Source: JBLIRR01 sp049472395
Lineage (GTDB): Bacteria; SZUA-182; DTGQ01; JBLIRR01
Assembly (NCBI GenBank): GCA_049472395.1
Contig: JBLIRR010000013.1
Location: 81,878 to 145,877, forward strand
Reading direction: 5' to 3'
DNA length: 64,000 bases
How positions within the stretch are numbered: the first letter of the stretch is position 1; each line of letters begins with the position of its first letter. A program made the translations under genes and the position numbers. Positions 35,011 to 44,916 of this stretch are shown piece by piece. Below the pieces are notes generated by a model. That model was not told the DNA's origin. It saw nothing but the letters and a program-made list of their open reading frames with translations, and searched no databases.

Positions 35011-37832
35011 TTACCAACTTAATGGAACGTGCATCACGCACGAATATGATAAAAAGTGCTAAGAAGAAGGAAAATAAAAAAACTCTAGACAGTTTTGCCC
35101 AGCTTTTTGCGTTTATTACGCGCTCTGCTCATTCTCATACTCGTGATATCCCCGGTGCATCTATGAAAGCATTCAAACAAACACACATATCGAGCCTTCA
35201 TCAAAACTTAGGAAGCGATAATACCTCTCAGGTACCATTGCTCACATTAAAAAATAACCTTAACAGCTTACAGAATCCTCCCAAGGGCGCTCTGCCTGAT
35301 CTTGTTGACACAGCTGATACATCTGTCCCCTCCTTGGCCACAGATGGAATATCAGATCAACTCAAGATGCCATTAACGCTCTTTATGAAAATGTTCTCTG
35401 ATAAACCTTCCCGTAATAAACCTCATAGCGATTCATCCCTTAAGAACTCCTTACCCATTGATACATCAGTTGGTGCTAAAATGCGCGCTGATAAAATGCC
35501 TACTGATAAAACACTCGCAAACAACACACTCGTCGACAAAAAGTTGAGTGATAAAACACCTCCTGGTAACACGCCAAGTAATATAATGTCCACTGATTCA
35601 GCGCTCATCAATATGGTAAACAGTGTCACCCATGAACTTCACTTCCCATATTTAGCCCAGTTTAAAGAAATAATGCCCAACGAAGCCACTACGAATATTC
35701 TGCATATGGGATACCAGCATCAAGGAGCAGAAAAGGCGATGTCTTTCATCGCGATGAAAAACTCCAACTTTTTAAACCTTACATCACCTCTCCTCCACTA
35801 TGCCCCTGAATTACACATAGAATCCTGTGAAATAACAATATCAAAGGCAGACATCCCTGATACAACATCACAAATCACTGGATATCAATCCATCACCCAA
35901 TCAGGGAATCACGCAATAAACGCACCTATTGGGAGCACGAATAAAAAAGTAATTGATACTAAAGACCTCTCTGCTTCACCAGAGACGCACATTAAAATTA
36001 AGATCGAACCAACACTCAGAGAGTCTGAACAACCATATGAGATTGCAGCTGACTCTATTCATCAATTAAATGCCGATGGGGGAAGCATTAAACTAATGCC
36101 TGAAGAGCTTGGTCAAATGCTTCTTAAAATAAATCAAATCAAGATTCATCAATCAGGGATGCATAAACCGGATAATCCCAATGATTCTTATTTGCCCCAA
36201 GTAAAAACTGCGCTTTTGGAACATGCGCTTAACATAGAAAAATATGCACGCACACAATCCCCTGACCCAGGAAATAATGCATCAGGACTTTCAGGGACAC
36301 AACATGAGAAGACCATACGGCTTCTCATGCGAAAATATCAAAAAGATATGCTGATTAATAATCCTGATCAATTAAATGGCTTATTAAACACTGACGGCGA
36401 ATCTGTGTCAGCTAATGCATTGTCAGGGAAGCAAAAAGGACTCGGAGCAGATAATGCGGCACACGCTCACTCAGAGCTTATGCCTATAAAGCATAATGAT
36501 TCATTCTCTCAAGTATTAGGCAATTATTCTGAAAATGCAACGCAGCATGTGAGAGTGAACCCTGCTGGGAAAAATTCTACGGAAGCTACCACTGCTCATG
36601 CCATCCACACCATATCCCAGGGCGAAGAGCCTGTGAAAGACCCTCAATTTCACCACTACGACGATGAAACAAATGCTCAGCCATCCGTGAACACGACATC
36701 ATCAGAATCTCTTGAATCAACAGAACTGACGGGAAGTAAAAGTCATCTCACCCGCAATACTGAACACTCCCTTGCCCCTCACAAAACGCACATCATATCG
36801 CAGAAAAATGCTTCTGAAAGCAATGCTGACAATATTCAGTCTATTAACTCCTCCGAAACAGAAAAGATCCTACGGATTCATTCTGATATCACAAATCAAG
36901 GAAATAGAATCCCTGACCTTATGAAAACAGGGAGAGAATCTGCTGAGAGGGGGGTGCACAAAGTAAAATCTGAAATCACATCACAACCGGAAGTGCATAC
37001 CCTGCGTTATAACCATGAAGAACAAAGCGCTTCTCAGAACACATTTATGCATGAAGAAGGTATACTTTATGCTCCGGAAAAAAATTCTCAGGCAGCAGCC
37101 CACCTCCACGCAAAAGATCATGTGCAGGCAGCACAAGGTATGCACACAATAAAACATCCACAGGTAAAAGAACATATACAATCCACAGAACAGGGAGTAG
37201 CTTCAGAAAATTCGGCAGCAATAAACACGATAGATCAAAAATCCTCACATCAAGAAAGTTCAGCGAATGGACGATCTTCTACATACTCACATATAAATAC
37301 TGCGAGCGAGCAATTCCTCCATGCGAGAGAATCAAAACTTAAAGGAGATGCCCACGCATTTCAACCACTGATTATGAAAGACAAATCCGCTAGCCAGATC
37401 TCGGAGCCCTCAGTCTCGCATATTAGTGCCTCGGAGCGTGATCAGGGAAACATCAATGAATTGATCAATAAGACCCTCCACCTTGTAAAGGCGCATGAGA
37501 GTGACATAAAAATCCAGCTACGGCCGAAAGAGCTTGGTCGAATGCAGATGCATATTAATCAGAATGAAAATTCCATTAATCTAGAGATTATCACGGAAAA
37601 CCTTATTGCAAAAAATATAATTGAAGGGTATCTTCCTGAGTTAAAATTAGCCTTGCTGGAACATGGCCTCAATCTCACAAAACATAGCATAGTTGCGGGC
37701 GACCCCAAACATGAGCAACGAAAAGAAAACAAAAATCATGATCACCATAACAAAAAGCAGGGAAAAAATCAAAAGAATACCAAAAATTCACGCATATCAA
37801 CATCACAGAAAATCGAAACATTTACACTATAA
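35007..37832 (+). CDS. fliK: Flagellar hook-length control protein FliK, with duplicated hook domain
   Basis: A 941-aa protein, about twice the usual length. The C-terminal Flg_hook domain (about 829-898) has IQLRPKELGRMQMHINQ and PELKLALLEHGLNL. A second, shorter copy lies at about 348-416 (IKLMPEELGQMLLKINQ, PQVKTALLEHALNI). Low-complexity spacer follows each; residues about 161-195 contain repeated xDKTP-like units, and the tail is Lys/His/Asn-rich. FliK measures hook length and triggers the FlhB switch. The extended disordered middle is Ser/His/Gln/Asn-rich, as is common for FliK rulers. Confidence 0.9.
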   Translation: MITNLMERASRTNMIKSAKKKENKKTLDSFAQLFAFITRSAHSHTRDIPGASMKAFKQTHISSLHQNLGSDNTSQVPLLTLKNNLNSLQNPPKGALPDLVDTADTSVPSLATDGISDQLKMPLTLFMKMFSDKPSRNKPHSDSSLKNSLPIDTSVGAKMRADKMPTDKTLANNTLVDKKLSDKTPPGNTPSNIMSTDSALINMVNSVTHELHFPYLAQFKEIMPNEATTNILHMGYQHQGAEKAMSFIAMKNSNFLNLTSPLLHYAPELHIESCEITISKADIPDTTSQITGYQSITQSGNHAINAPIGSTNKKVIDTKDLSASPETHIKIKIEPTLRESEQPYEIAADSIHQLNADGGSIKLMPEELGQMLLKINQIKIHQSGMHKPDNPNDSYLPQVKTALLEHALNIEKYARTQSPDPGNNASGLSGTQHEKTIRLLMRKYQKDMLINNPDQLNGLLNTDGESVSANALSGKQKGLGADNAAHAHSELMPIKHNDSFSQVLGNYSENATQHVRVNPAGKNSTEATTAHAIHTISQGEEPVKDPQFHHYDDETNAQPSVNTTSSESLESTELTGSKSHLTRNTEHSLAPHKTHIISQKNASESNADNIQSINSSETEKILRIHSDITNQGNRIPDLMKTGRESAERGVHKVKSEITSQPEVHTLRYNHEEQSASQNTFMHEEGILYAPEKNSQAAAHLHAKDHVQAAQGMHTIKHPQVKEHIQSTEQGVASENSAAINTIDQKSSHQESSANGRSSTYSHINTASEQFLHARESKLKGDAHAFQPLIMKDKSASQISEPSVSHISASERDQGNINELINKTLHLVKAHESDIKIQLRPKELGRMQMHINQNENSINLEIITENLIAKNIIEGYLPELKLALLEHGLNLTKHSIVAGDPKHEQRKENKNHDHHNKKQGKNQKNTKNSRISTSQKIETFTL

Positions 37833-37844
37833 AGGAGGACAAAT

Positions 37845-38507
37845 ATGCAATTAGGAGCAATTTCATCATTAGCTGAGGAAGCAACCTTTTCCAGTTTGAA
37901 AAAACAAACATTGGAACATGAGGACTTTTTAAACCTTCTTGTGACACAACTAAAAAACCAAGATCCATTGAATCCCTTGGATAACGCGGAATTTACCAGT
38001 CAGATCGCTCAATTCAATCAGCTTGACGAGATGTATAATGTCAATGACAATCTCGCTCAATTGGATGAAAGCCTCAATAAAATGAACAGTTTCTTTTTGA
38101 CATCCCTGATCGGTAAAAAGGCGGTTGTGCAAGGCTCGGCTATTCATTTGGACTCACCTGAGGGGGCCTCAATAGGATATAAACTCAATAATGATGATGT
38201 GGATGTTCAAATAAATATTTTCAATGAAGCTCATCAACTCGTTAAGAGCTTTGTATATCCTGGAATGAATGAGGGTTTCCATGAATTGTGGTGGGATGGG
38301 ACGGATAATGCAGGGGAGCAACTGGATTTGGGAAACTATACCTTTGAAGTCACTGCCGCTAATGATACTGATTCCGTCATTTCGATTCTTCCTTTTATGA
38401 CAGGGAAAATAAGTGAAATAACACTGGGGGAATCACCGAGTATAGAGATTGACGGAAAGGAGATCCTATTAAGCGACATAATAAAGATCAAAGAAGGGGA
38501 TAACTAA
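37845..38507 (+). CDS. flgD: Flagellar hook cap protein FlgD
   Basis: A 220-aa hook-assembly scaffold. N-terminal FLNLLVTQLKNQDPLNPLDN and FTSQIAQFNQL are FlgD signatures; a FlgD Ig-like region (about 150-185) has WWDGTDNAGEQL. Strong ribosome site AAAGGAGG. Confidence 0.95.
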   Translation: MQLGAISSLAEEATFSSLKKQTLEHEDFLNLLVTQLKNQDPLNPLDNAEFTSQIAQFNQLDEMYNVNDNLAQLDESLNKMNSFFLTSLIGKKAVVQGSAIHLDSPEGASIGYKLNNDDVDVQINIFNEAHQLVKSFVYPGMNEGFHELWWDGTDNAGEQLDLGNYTFEVTAANDTDSVISILPFMTGKISEITLGESPSIEIDGKEILLSDIIKIKEGDN

Positions 38508-38539
38508 CTATTGAATTATAGACGAAAGGAGAATGAACT

Positions 38540-39826
38540 ATGTTACCATCATTAAATACCGGCATTAGCGGGCTTAATAGTAACAGTCTATTGATGTCAA
38601 TTATCGGGAATAACATCGCAAATATCAATACGGTCGGGTATAAAGAGTGCGCAGCCTCTTTTGCGGAAGTCTTATCACAGAGCTTGTCCGGATCAACTGC
38701 AGGCTCTCAAGTAGGCCGTGGCGTGAAGACCACACAAGTAAGCCCCATTTTTACACAAAGCGCTCTTGAGACCACGCAAAGCGCCACAGATTTGGCAATA
38801 AGCGGAGATGGATTTTTTGTTGTACGAAATCCTGAATCAGATAGTTACTTTTATACCCGTGCGGGGAATTTTAACTTCAATAAAGATGGCAATCTTGTCA
38901 CCCCTGAAAGCAATATATTGCAAGGGTGGGCCATTAATGACGGACAAATTGAGGGAGCATTCAGTGATATAAACCTCAGTGGATTTTCCTTTACTCCCTC
39001 AGCGACAACAAAAGTCACCATGAACATTAATTTAGACGCGCGGGCGGATGTGCTCGGGGTGGCATTTGACAAAACAAGACCAGTTGCCACCTCTAATTAT
39101 TCGGCAACAAGTGCGGTGTATGATTCTTTAGGAAACACACATAATGTTACAGTCTATTTTACCAAAACAGGCGATAACACCTGGAACTGGAATGTGGTCG
39201 TGCCTACTGCGGATATTGATACAGCGGCGGCGACAGCAGCTTCAACATCAGGAGATGATGGGACAAATCCTCTGAGCGGGACTCTCACATTTAACACCGA
39301 TGGCTCTTTCCCCACAGATGGCAGCGGCATTACCATAACCCGCAATGAGAATTTCTATTTTGCAAATGGCGCTACACCAGCGCAGACGATAAATTTTGAT
39401 TTTTTGCAAACCAGTCAATACGGTTCTGTCAGCAATATTAATTCCATGTCTCAGGATGGATATGGTTCTGGAAATCTTGTTGATATCAAGATTGATATAG
39501 ATGGCCTTATCACCGGTATTTCAACGAATAAAAATGTTCAGGAGCTTGCGAAAATCTCTATTGCCACATTTCAGAGCCCCGCAGGTCTCACCAAGAAAGG
39601 AGACAATCTTTTTGAAGAGTCGCAGGATTCGGGAAATCCGATCATAAGCCAGACAGTTGGCGGCAATGTGGGCAATATTATGGCAAGCGCCCTTGAAAGC
39701 TCAAATGTTGACCTTGGCGCTCAATTTATGAAAATGATAGTAGTACAACGAGCATATCAGGCAAACGCCCGGGTCATTACCACAAGTGATCAGTTATTAA
39801 ATGAAGTTGTCAACCTAAAACGATAA
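38540..39826 (+). CDS. flgE: Flagellar hook protein FlgE
   Basis: A 428-aa hook subunit. The N-terminus has NNIANINTVGYK, the middle has the FlgE D1/D2 segment (DLAISGDGFFVV), and the C-terminus ends LESSNVDLGAQFMKMIVVQ and an axial coiled coil. Ribosome site AAAGGAG. Confidence 0.95.
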   Translation: MLPSLNTGISGLNSNSLLMSIIGNNIANINTVGYKECAASFAEVLSQSLSGSTAGSQVGRGVKTTQVSPIFTQSALETTQSATDLAISGDGFFVVRNPESDSYFYTRAGNFNFNKDGNLVTPESNILQGWAINDGQIEGAFSDINLSGFSFTPSATTKVTMNINLDARADVLGVAFDKTRPVATSNYSATSAVYDSLGNTHNVTVYFTKTGDNTWNWNVVVPTADIDTAAATAASTSGDDGTNPLSGTLTFNTDGSFPTDGSGITITRNENFYFANGATPAQTINFDFLQTSQYGSVSNINSMSQDGYGSGNLVDIKIDIDGLITGISTNKNVQELAKISIATFQSPAGLTKKGDNLFEESQDSGNPIISQTVGGNVGNIMASALESSNVDLGAQFMKMIVVQRAYQANARVITTSDQLLNEVVNLKR

Positions 39827-39850
39827 TAGAATCATAAAAGGAGTATATGT

Positions 39851-40537
39851 ATGAATGCGGGATTAAATAGGGCAATATCCGGCTGTCTGGTTCAAGAGAA
39901 ACGATTGCAGACAATTTCCGATAATTTAAGCCATATTCAGCAAACCGGATATAAGCAAGACAGGCTCGCATTTCGCCAGAAAAACTATGCCGCCGTTGTT
40001 GATGAAATAAAAGCTGATCTTGCTCAGGGTGCTCCCAAGGAGACAGGCAATACCTTTGATCTTGGCCTCGCAGGAGATGGATTCTTCACCATCAGGACCC
40101 CCTTTGGGATTGCATATACCCGAAAGGGAAACTTCACGCGTGGGAAGGATGGGCAGTTATTAACCCAGGAGGGATTTCAGGTATTGGGGCAAAAAGGACC
40201 TTTACGGGTGAGAGGAAATACCATTATTATTACTAAGGAGGGGGATGTTTTTTCAGATAATAGACGAGTTGATCGCCTGCGTATTGCCTCTTTCACTGAT
40301 CCCGCGTCCGTTAAAAAAATTACCCCCGGTTTATTTCAGGTTGCAAATCCTGCTCTTGAAAGGAGAGCAAGAGGATATGTTATTCAGCAGGGACAGATTG
40401 AGTTATCAAATGTGAATATGATGAAAGAAATGGTTCGAATGATTGAGGTAACCCGTAACTTTGAGTCGTGTCAAAAAGCAGTTCAATCAATCGACAGCAT
40501 CACCGGTTTAGCCGTAAATAGAGTAGGAAGTATCTAA
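39851..40537 (+). CDS. flgF: Flagellar rod protein FlgF
   Basis: A 228-aa proximal rod/hook-basal-body protein. Seen: RLQTISDNLSHIQQTGYK, GLAGDGFFTI, YTRKGNFTRGKDGQLLT and the C-terminal ELSNVNMMKEMVRMIEVTR. Smaller than FlgG and next to it, as usual. Confidence 0.92.
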   Translation: MNAGLNRAISGCLVQEKRLQTISDNLSHIQQTGYKQDRLAFRQKNYAAVVDEIKADLAQGAPKETGNTFDLGLAGDGFFTIRTPFGIAYTRKGNFTRGKDGQLLTQEGFQVLGQKGPLRVRGNTIIITKEGDVFSDNRRVDRLRIASFTDPASVKKITPGLFQVANPALERRARGYVIQQGQIELSNVNMMKEMVRMIEVTRNFESCQKAVQSIDSITGLAVNRVGSI

Positions 40538-40555
40538 CAGATAAGGAGATAAAAA

Positions 40556-41344
40556 ATGATAAGATCTTTATGGACCGCCGCTTCAGGAATGGAGGCCCAA
40601 ACACTTAATGTTGACGTGATTGCCAATAATCTTTCAAATGTGAATACAACAGGCTTTAAAAGAAGCCGTGTTGATTTTGAGGACCTTCTCTATAGAAGCT
40701 TGAAACAACCCGGAACACCCTCCTCCGCTAATACTGAAATCCCTACCGGTATAGAAATCGGACATGGTGTTCGGCCTGTGGCAATTCAAAAGCTCTTTTC
40801 TCAGGGAGATTATCAACAAACGCAGAATGATCTTGATCTGGCCATTGAAGGAGATGGTTTTTTTCAAGTAACACAGGCAAACGGGGAACCTGCGTATACA
40901 CGATCAGGGGCCCTGAAATTAGATGGCGAGGGCCGTATCGTCACCTCAAACGGAGCAATCCTTCAACCTGAGATTACTGTTCCTGAAGACGCAACATCAA
41001 TTATTATCGGGATTGATGGAATAGTATCGGTTCTCTTGGCTGGCACAACTGAGCCCGCTGAGATTGGAACAATAGAACTTGCTAAGTTCCCCAATCCGGG
41101 TGGCCTGCACAACCTTGGGAAAAATCTTTTTCAAGACACTGTTGCCTCCGGAGTTGCCACAACGGGCATACCAGGGGAAAATGGTCTTGGTACAATAGCC
41201 CAAGGTTATTTAGAAATGTCCAATGTGACTGTCGTGGAAGAGATGGTGAATATGATTATCGCTCAACGGGCTTATGAGGCAAACTCAAAATCGGTTCAAA
41301 CCTCGGATGATCTTCTGAGGATGGCAAATTCTCTTAAACGTTAA
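40556..41344 (+). CDS. flgG: Flagellar distal rod protein FlgG
   Basis: A 262-aa protein, standard length. Seen: MIRSLWTAASGMEAQ, IANNLSNVNTTGFKRSR, DLAIEGDGFF and the C-terminal QGYLEMSNVTVVEEMVNMI. It forms the distal rod. Confidence 0.97.
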   Translation: MIRSLWTAASGMEAQTLNVDVIANNLSNVNTTGFKRSRVDFEDLLYRSLKQPGTPSSANTEIPTGIEIGHGVRPVAIQKLFSQGDYQQTQNDLDLAIEGDGFFQVTQANGEPAYTRSGALKLDGEGRIVTSNGAILQPEITVPEDATSIIIGIDGIVSVLLAGTTEPAEIGTIELAKFPNPGGLHNLGKNLFQDTVASGVATTGIPGENGLGTIAQGYLEMSNVTVVEEMVNMIIAQRAYEANSKSVQTSDDLLRMANSLKR

Positions 41345-41370
41345 GGTAACATAAAGGAAAATATAAAGGC

Positions 41371-42354
41371 ATGAGACGTTATACATTAATCATAGTATTG
41401 TGTACCGCATTTATTTTCTTTATTCTTGTCTCAAGGATATCCGCACAAAAACAGATTTTTCTTATACTTGAGAAGGAGAGTGCTGTGAGGGGGGATAAAA
41501 TAAGCCTTGGGGATCTGTGTATCATTATAGGGGCTTCAGAAAAAAAGAAAAAGCAATTATATGCTCTCCCCATTGCTCAAAGTCCTCGAACAGGAGACAC
41601 GAGGAAGATAAAGAAGAATTATATCCGCATGCGCCTGCAACAAAATCGTATTGATCTCTCCGATATAAGGTTTACAGGCTCTCCCGTTGTTACTGTCACA
41701 CGATGCTCACAGAGAATATCAAGAACCATGTTAAAGCAGAAGGTTGAGGAGTATCTTTCTGCCTATGCCTCAAAGCAAAAGGTAATACTTACCATTGAGG
41801 AATTGAACATCCATTCTCCTGATGAATTCTTCATGCCGGTCGGGCAGATGGAGCTTAAATTTAATATGCCCTCTTCTCACCTTAAGCCATCTTGTGGCTT
41901 TTATGTTTTATGCTTTATTGATGGGAAAAAGGAGCAAAGCTTTTGGGTCAAAGCGAGGTTGGCTTTGGAAAAAGAAGTGCTCGTCGCAAAGAATACTATA
42001 GACAGGTTTCAAGTCATAACCGGAAATGATATTGAAAAAAGAAAAATCAAGCTTTCAGACTCGACCTATGAATCATTCTATACTGATGAAAATTTAGTGA
42101 TTGGAAAAAGGGCGCGCACCACTATACCAGCTCAGACGGTTGTGCACGCCAGGCAGCTTGAAATAGCCCCACTTGTAACCAAAGGTGATAGGGTACGAAT
42201 TGTGCTTGAAAATGATAAATTGAAGATTGTATCCATAGGAGAAGCACAGGAGAACGGATATGCCGGCGAGCTTCTCAGGGTTCAAAATATATCCTCCGAA
42301 AAAGAGGTAGTAGGGATGTTAAAAGATGAAAATACCGTCATTATACAATATTAG
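41371..42354 (+). CDS. flgA: P-ring assembly chaperone FlgA
   Basis: A 327-aa exported protein with an N-terminal signal peptide and a C-terminal SAF/FlgA domain (about 200-325: VLVAKNTIDRFQVITGNDIE, RTTIPAQTVVHARQL). FlgA helps FlgI form the periplasmic P ring. Longer than the E. coli form, with an extra N-terminal domain as in delta-type homologues. Confidence 0.88.
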   Translation: MRRYTLIIVLCTAFIFFILVSRISAQKQIFLILEKESAVRGDKISLGDLCIIIGASEKKKKQLYALPIAQSPRTGDTRKIKKNYIRMRLQQNRIDLSDIRFTGSPVVTVTRCSQRISRTMLKQKVEEYLSAYASKQKVILTIEELNIHSPDEFFMPVGQMELKFNMPSSHLKPSCGFYVLCFIDGKKEQSFWVKARLALEKEVLVAKNTIDRFQVITGNDIEKRKIKLSDSTYESFYTDENLVIGKRARTTIPAQTVVHARQLEIAPLVTKGDRVRIVLENDKLKIVSIGEAQENGYAGELLRVQNISSEKEVVGMLKDENTVIIQY

Positions 42355-42368
42355 TAGGAAGCAGCACG

Positions 42369-43055
42369 ATGAATGATGTATCACGTGAATTAAAATGGTG
42401 CCTCATTGGAGCGATACTGCTCATAACGATAGGCTGTAAACATAGGGTAGCGTATATTAAAGATCAGCCTGCTCCGGTCCTTACCTCTGAAGTGATAAGA
42501 AAAGAATTGCCTCAGCCTAAAAAGGGTTCATTATGGAGCAATAGCCCGGATGGACAACTGTTTTCCGATCGCATAGCAAAACGAGTTGGCGATATTATAA
42601 CGGTGAATATTATTGAAACAGCCCAGGCATCGGGAAATGTTAAGAATAAAACCAAACGCTCCTCTTCCTATACTGCTGGTATTACATCTCTCTTTGGCGC
42701 AAAAAAAATGGACGAAAAAACCTCTCTAGGAGCGGAGATGGATAAGGATTTTGATGGTGGCGGATCAATATCAAGGAGCGGCAAAATTACCGCTACCATT
42801 ACGGCCACGGTAACAGATGTCCTTCCTAATAATAATTTGGTTATAAAAGGACAAAGAATGGTTACTATTAATAAGGAACGACAACTAATAACCTTAAGCG
42901 GAGTCATAAGGCCCGAGGATATCTCTTCAAACAATTCAATCCGATCCACCTATATCGCTGATGCCGATATCTCCTATAATGGAAAGGGGAGTTTGAGCAG
43001 TAAGCAGGAACCAGGGTGGTTTGGAAGGATTGTTGATATACTCTGGCCCTTTTAG
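42369..43055 (+). CDS. flgH: Flagellar L-ring lipoprotein FlgH
   Basis: A 228-aa lipoprotein; lipobox TIGC near residue 23. FlgH signatures: GSLWSNSPDGQLFSD, RVGDIITVNIIE, and a C-terminal GVIRPEDIS and SYNGKGSLS. It forms the outer-membrane L ring, evidence for an outer membrane in this organism. Confidence 0.95.
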   Translation: MNDVSRELKWCLIGAILLITIGCKHRVAYIKDQPAPVLTSEVIRKELPQPKKGSLWSNSPDGQLFSDRIAKRVGDIITVNIIETAQASGNVKNKTKRSSSYTAGITSLFGAKKMDEKTSLGAEMDKDFDGGGSISRSGKITATITATVTDVLPNNNLVIKGQRMVTINKERQLITLSGVIRPEDISSNNSIRSTYIADADISYNGKGSLSSKQEPGWFGRIVDILWPF

Positions 43056-43065
43056 AAAGGAGAAT

Positions 43066-44172
43066 ATGATTCATAATAAATACCTCATACTCCTCATTAT
43101 TCTTATTCTTTGGATCCCCCTCAAGGCACATGGTACAAGAATAAAGGATATTGCCTCTATAGACGGCGTGCGCGAAAATCAGCTCCTGGGATATGGGCTT
43201 GTCGTTGGATTAAATGGAACGGGAGATAAGGGGAAAACAGCCTTTACTATCCGCTCACTCGTGAATATGCTCAATCAAATGGGCATATCTGTGACCGCAG
43301 ATGAAATCAAAGTGAAAAATGTCGCTGCGGTGATTGTTACCGCAACCCTGCCCCCGTTTGCAAAGAATGGAACCAGGATTGATATTACAGTTTCCTCACT
43401 CGGTGATGCGGCAAGTCTTCAAGGCGGCACTCTTTTGCTCACCCCGCTTAAAGGTCCAGATGGCGTCGTATACGCTGTTGCCCAGGGAGCAGTGAGTGTG
43501 GGAGGTTTCTCTGTCGGGGGAGGAGGCGGTGGATCAGTACAAAAAAACCATCCTACTGTAGGCCGTATAAGTGACGGTGCTCTTATTGAACGAGAACTTA
43601 ATTTAACGATAAATCCCGATGAACCTTTGAAGATCAGGTTACATCAACCTGATTTCATAACAGCTATCAGAATAGTAAAGGCGATTACCGCTCATATTGG
43701 AGAATCTATAGAGACACATGCCATTGATCCTTCGACAATAGAGTTATCTATGCCACCTGATTTCGACAATAATGTGATTGAATTAGTGGCGACTATAGAA
43801 AATATAGAGATTATACCGGATACGAGGGCAAAAGTAATACTGAATGAAAGAACCGGTACCGTTGTCGTGGGCGAGAATGTGCGTATCTCCAATGTTGCAA
43901 TCGCACATGGAAACTTAAGCATTGAGATAAAGAAAAAACCTCAGGTATCACAACCGCCACCCCTCTCCCAAGGAGAAACCGTATATGCAGAAGATACGAT
44001 TATTACCTCGACAGAGGAAAAAGCAGAACTTATGTTAGTGCCAGCCGGAGTGACTATTCAAGAAGTTGTTAATGCTTTAAATGCAATCGGGGTATCATCA
44101 AGGGATTTAATATCCATATTTCAATCTTTAAAGGCAGCAAACGCCTTGCACGCAGACCTTGAAATTTTATAA
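43066..44172 (+). CDS. flgI: Flagellar P-ring protein FlgI
   Basis: A 368-aa periplasmic protein with a signal peptide. The ATG at 43066 follows GAAAGGAG; a longer in-frame start at 43021 lies inside flgH and is rejected. Signatures: RIKDIASIDGVRENQLLGYG, VSSLGDAASLQGGTLLLTPL, VGGFSVGG and NHPTVGRI. The Gly run after VGGFS is longer than usual. FlgI makes the ring in the peptidoglycan layer. Confidence 0.96.
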   Translation: MIHNKYLILLIILILWIPLKAHGTRIKDIASIDGVRENQLLGYGLVVGLNGTGDKGKTAFTIRSLVNMLNQMGISVTADEIKVKNVAAVIVTATLPPFAKNGTRIDITVSSLGDAASLQGGTLLLTPLKGPDGVVYAVAQGAVSVGGFSVGGGGGGSVQKNHPTVGRISDGALIERELNLTINPDEPLKIRLHQPDFITAIRIVKAITAHIGESIETHAIDPSTIELSMPPDFDNNVIELVATIENIEIIPDTRAKVILNERTGTVVVGENVRISNVAIAHGNLSIEIKKKPQVSQPPPLSQGETVYAEDTIITSTEEKAELMLVPAGVTIQEVVNALNAIGVSSRDLISIFQSLKAANALHADLEIL

Positions 44173-44185
44173 AAGAGAGGATACA

Positions 44186-44473
44186 ATGAAAATCACTCTA
44201 CCACCCCAGGCTCCAATAAACAAGAGCTCGACTATGGGAGCTGATGAGAGCAAAAAATTGAAAGGAGCGCTTCAGGATTTTGAATCATTATTTCTTTTCT
44301 ATATGTTAAAAGAATGTTTTAAACCAAATATGGGTTCTCACCCTGGGAGCCATATATATCAAGATCTCGTAAGAGAAGCCTTTTCCTGCCAGCTTTCGGA
44401 AAACGGGGGTTTGGGGCTTGCTCATTCATTAGAAAAAAATTTTAATTCATCTCCGAATAGGGTTAAAAAATAA
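44186..44473 (+). CDS. flgJ: Rod-binding protein FlgJ (short form)
   Basis: A 95-aa protein equal to the N-terminal rod-binding domain only: DFESLFLFYMLKECFKPN, YQDLVREAFSCQLSENGGLGLA. The muramidase domain found in Enterobacteria is absent, as in most delta- and epsilon-type bacteria, so peptidoglycan opening needs another enzyme. The start at 44186 is preferred over one inside flgI. Confidence 0.9.
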   Translation: MKITLPPQAPINKSSTMGADESKKLKGALQDFESLFLFYMLKECFKPNMGSHPGSHIYQDLVREAFSCQLSENGGLGLAHSLEKNFNSSPNRVKK

Positions 44474-44481
44474 TCCGATAA
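44474..44481 (+). promoter_or_regulatory. Possible sigma-28 -10 element before flgM
   Basis: TCCGATAA matches the sigma-28 -10 consensus GCCGATAA at seven of eight bases, at the start of the 125-base gap before flgM. No good TAAA -35 is found at the expected distance, so the call is weak. Confidence 0.25.
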
Positions 44482-44598
44482 AAAAACTAAGCAGACTGAA
44501 AGCACAGTGATAATCAAAAAATAAGCAACAACAAGTGTGACTGCTATGCACACGAATCCTTGTGATATATTCAAGGGGAAGGGGATGGTGATGATACA

Positions 44599-44913
44599 AT
44601 GAAAATCGGACGAGAGAATTTACTACCTACTTCTTCAAAGATTAAACATAATAAAATTGATCAACAGAAAGCCTTACAAAACGAAGATAAGTTCACCGCC
44701 AACAAAGCAGGGGATGAAATAGATATTTCCCCTGAAGCTCAAAATTTACAAAAGATTCATTCTCAATTAGAAGATATCCCTGATGTGAGATTGCAGAGAG
44801 TAAATGAATTAAAACAAATGATTAATGAGGGTACGTATGAAATTGATCCCTCCAAGGTAGCCACTAAAATACTTAGAGAGAGCATTCTCGATTATTTCCT
44901 GAAAGGAAATTAA
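44599..44913 (+). CDS. flgM: Anti-sigma-28 factor FlgM
   Basis: A 104-aa protein. C-terminal half, VRLQRVNELKQMINEGTYEID followed by PSKVATKILRES-type helices (here VATKILRESILDY), matches FlgM, which binds sigma-28 until the hook is complete and FlgM is exported. The N-terminal half is disordered-looking. flgK starts 4 bases later. Confidence 0.92.
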   Translation: MKIGRENLLPTSSKIKHNKIDQQKALQNEDKFTANKAGDEIDISPEAQNLQKIHSQLEDIPDVRLQRVNELKQMINEGTYEIDPSKVATKILRESILDYFLKGN

Positions 44914-44916
44914 AAA

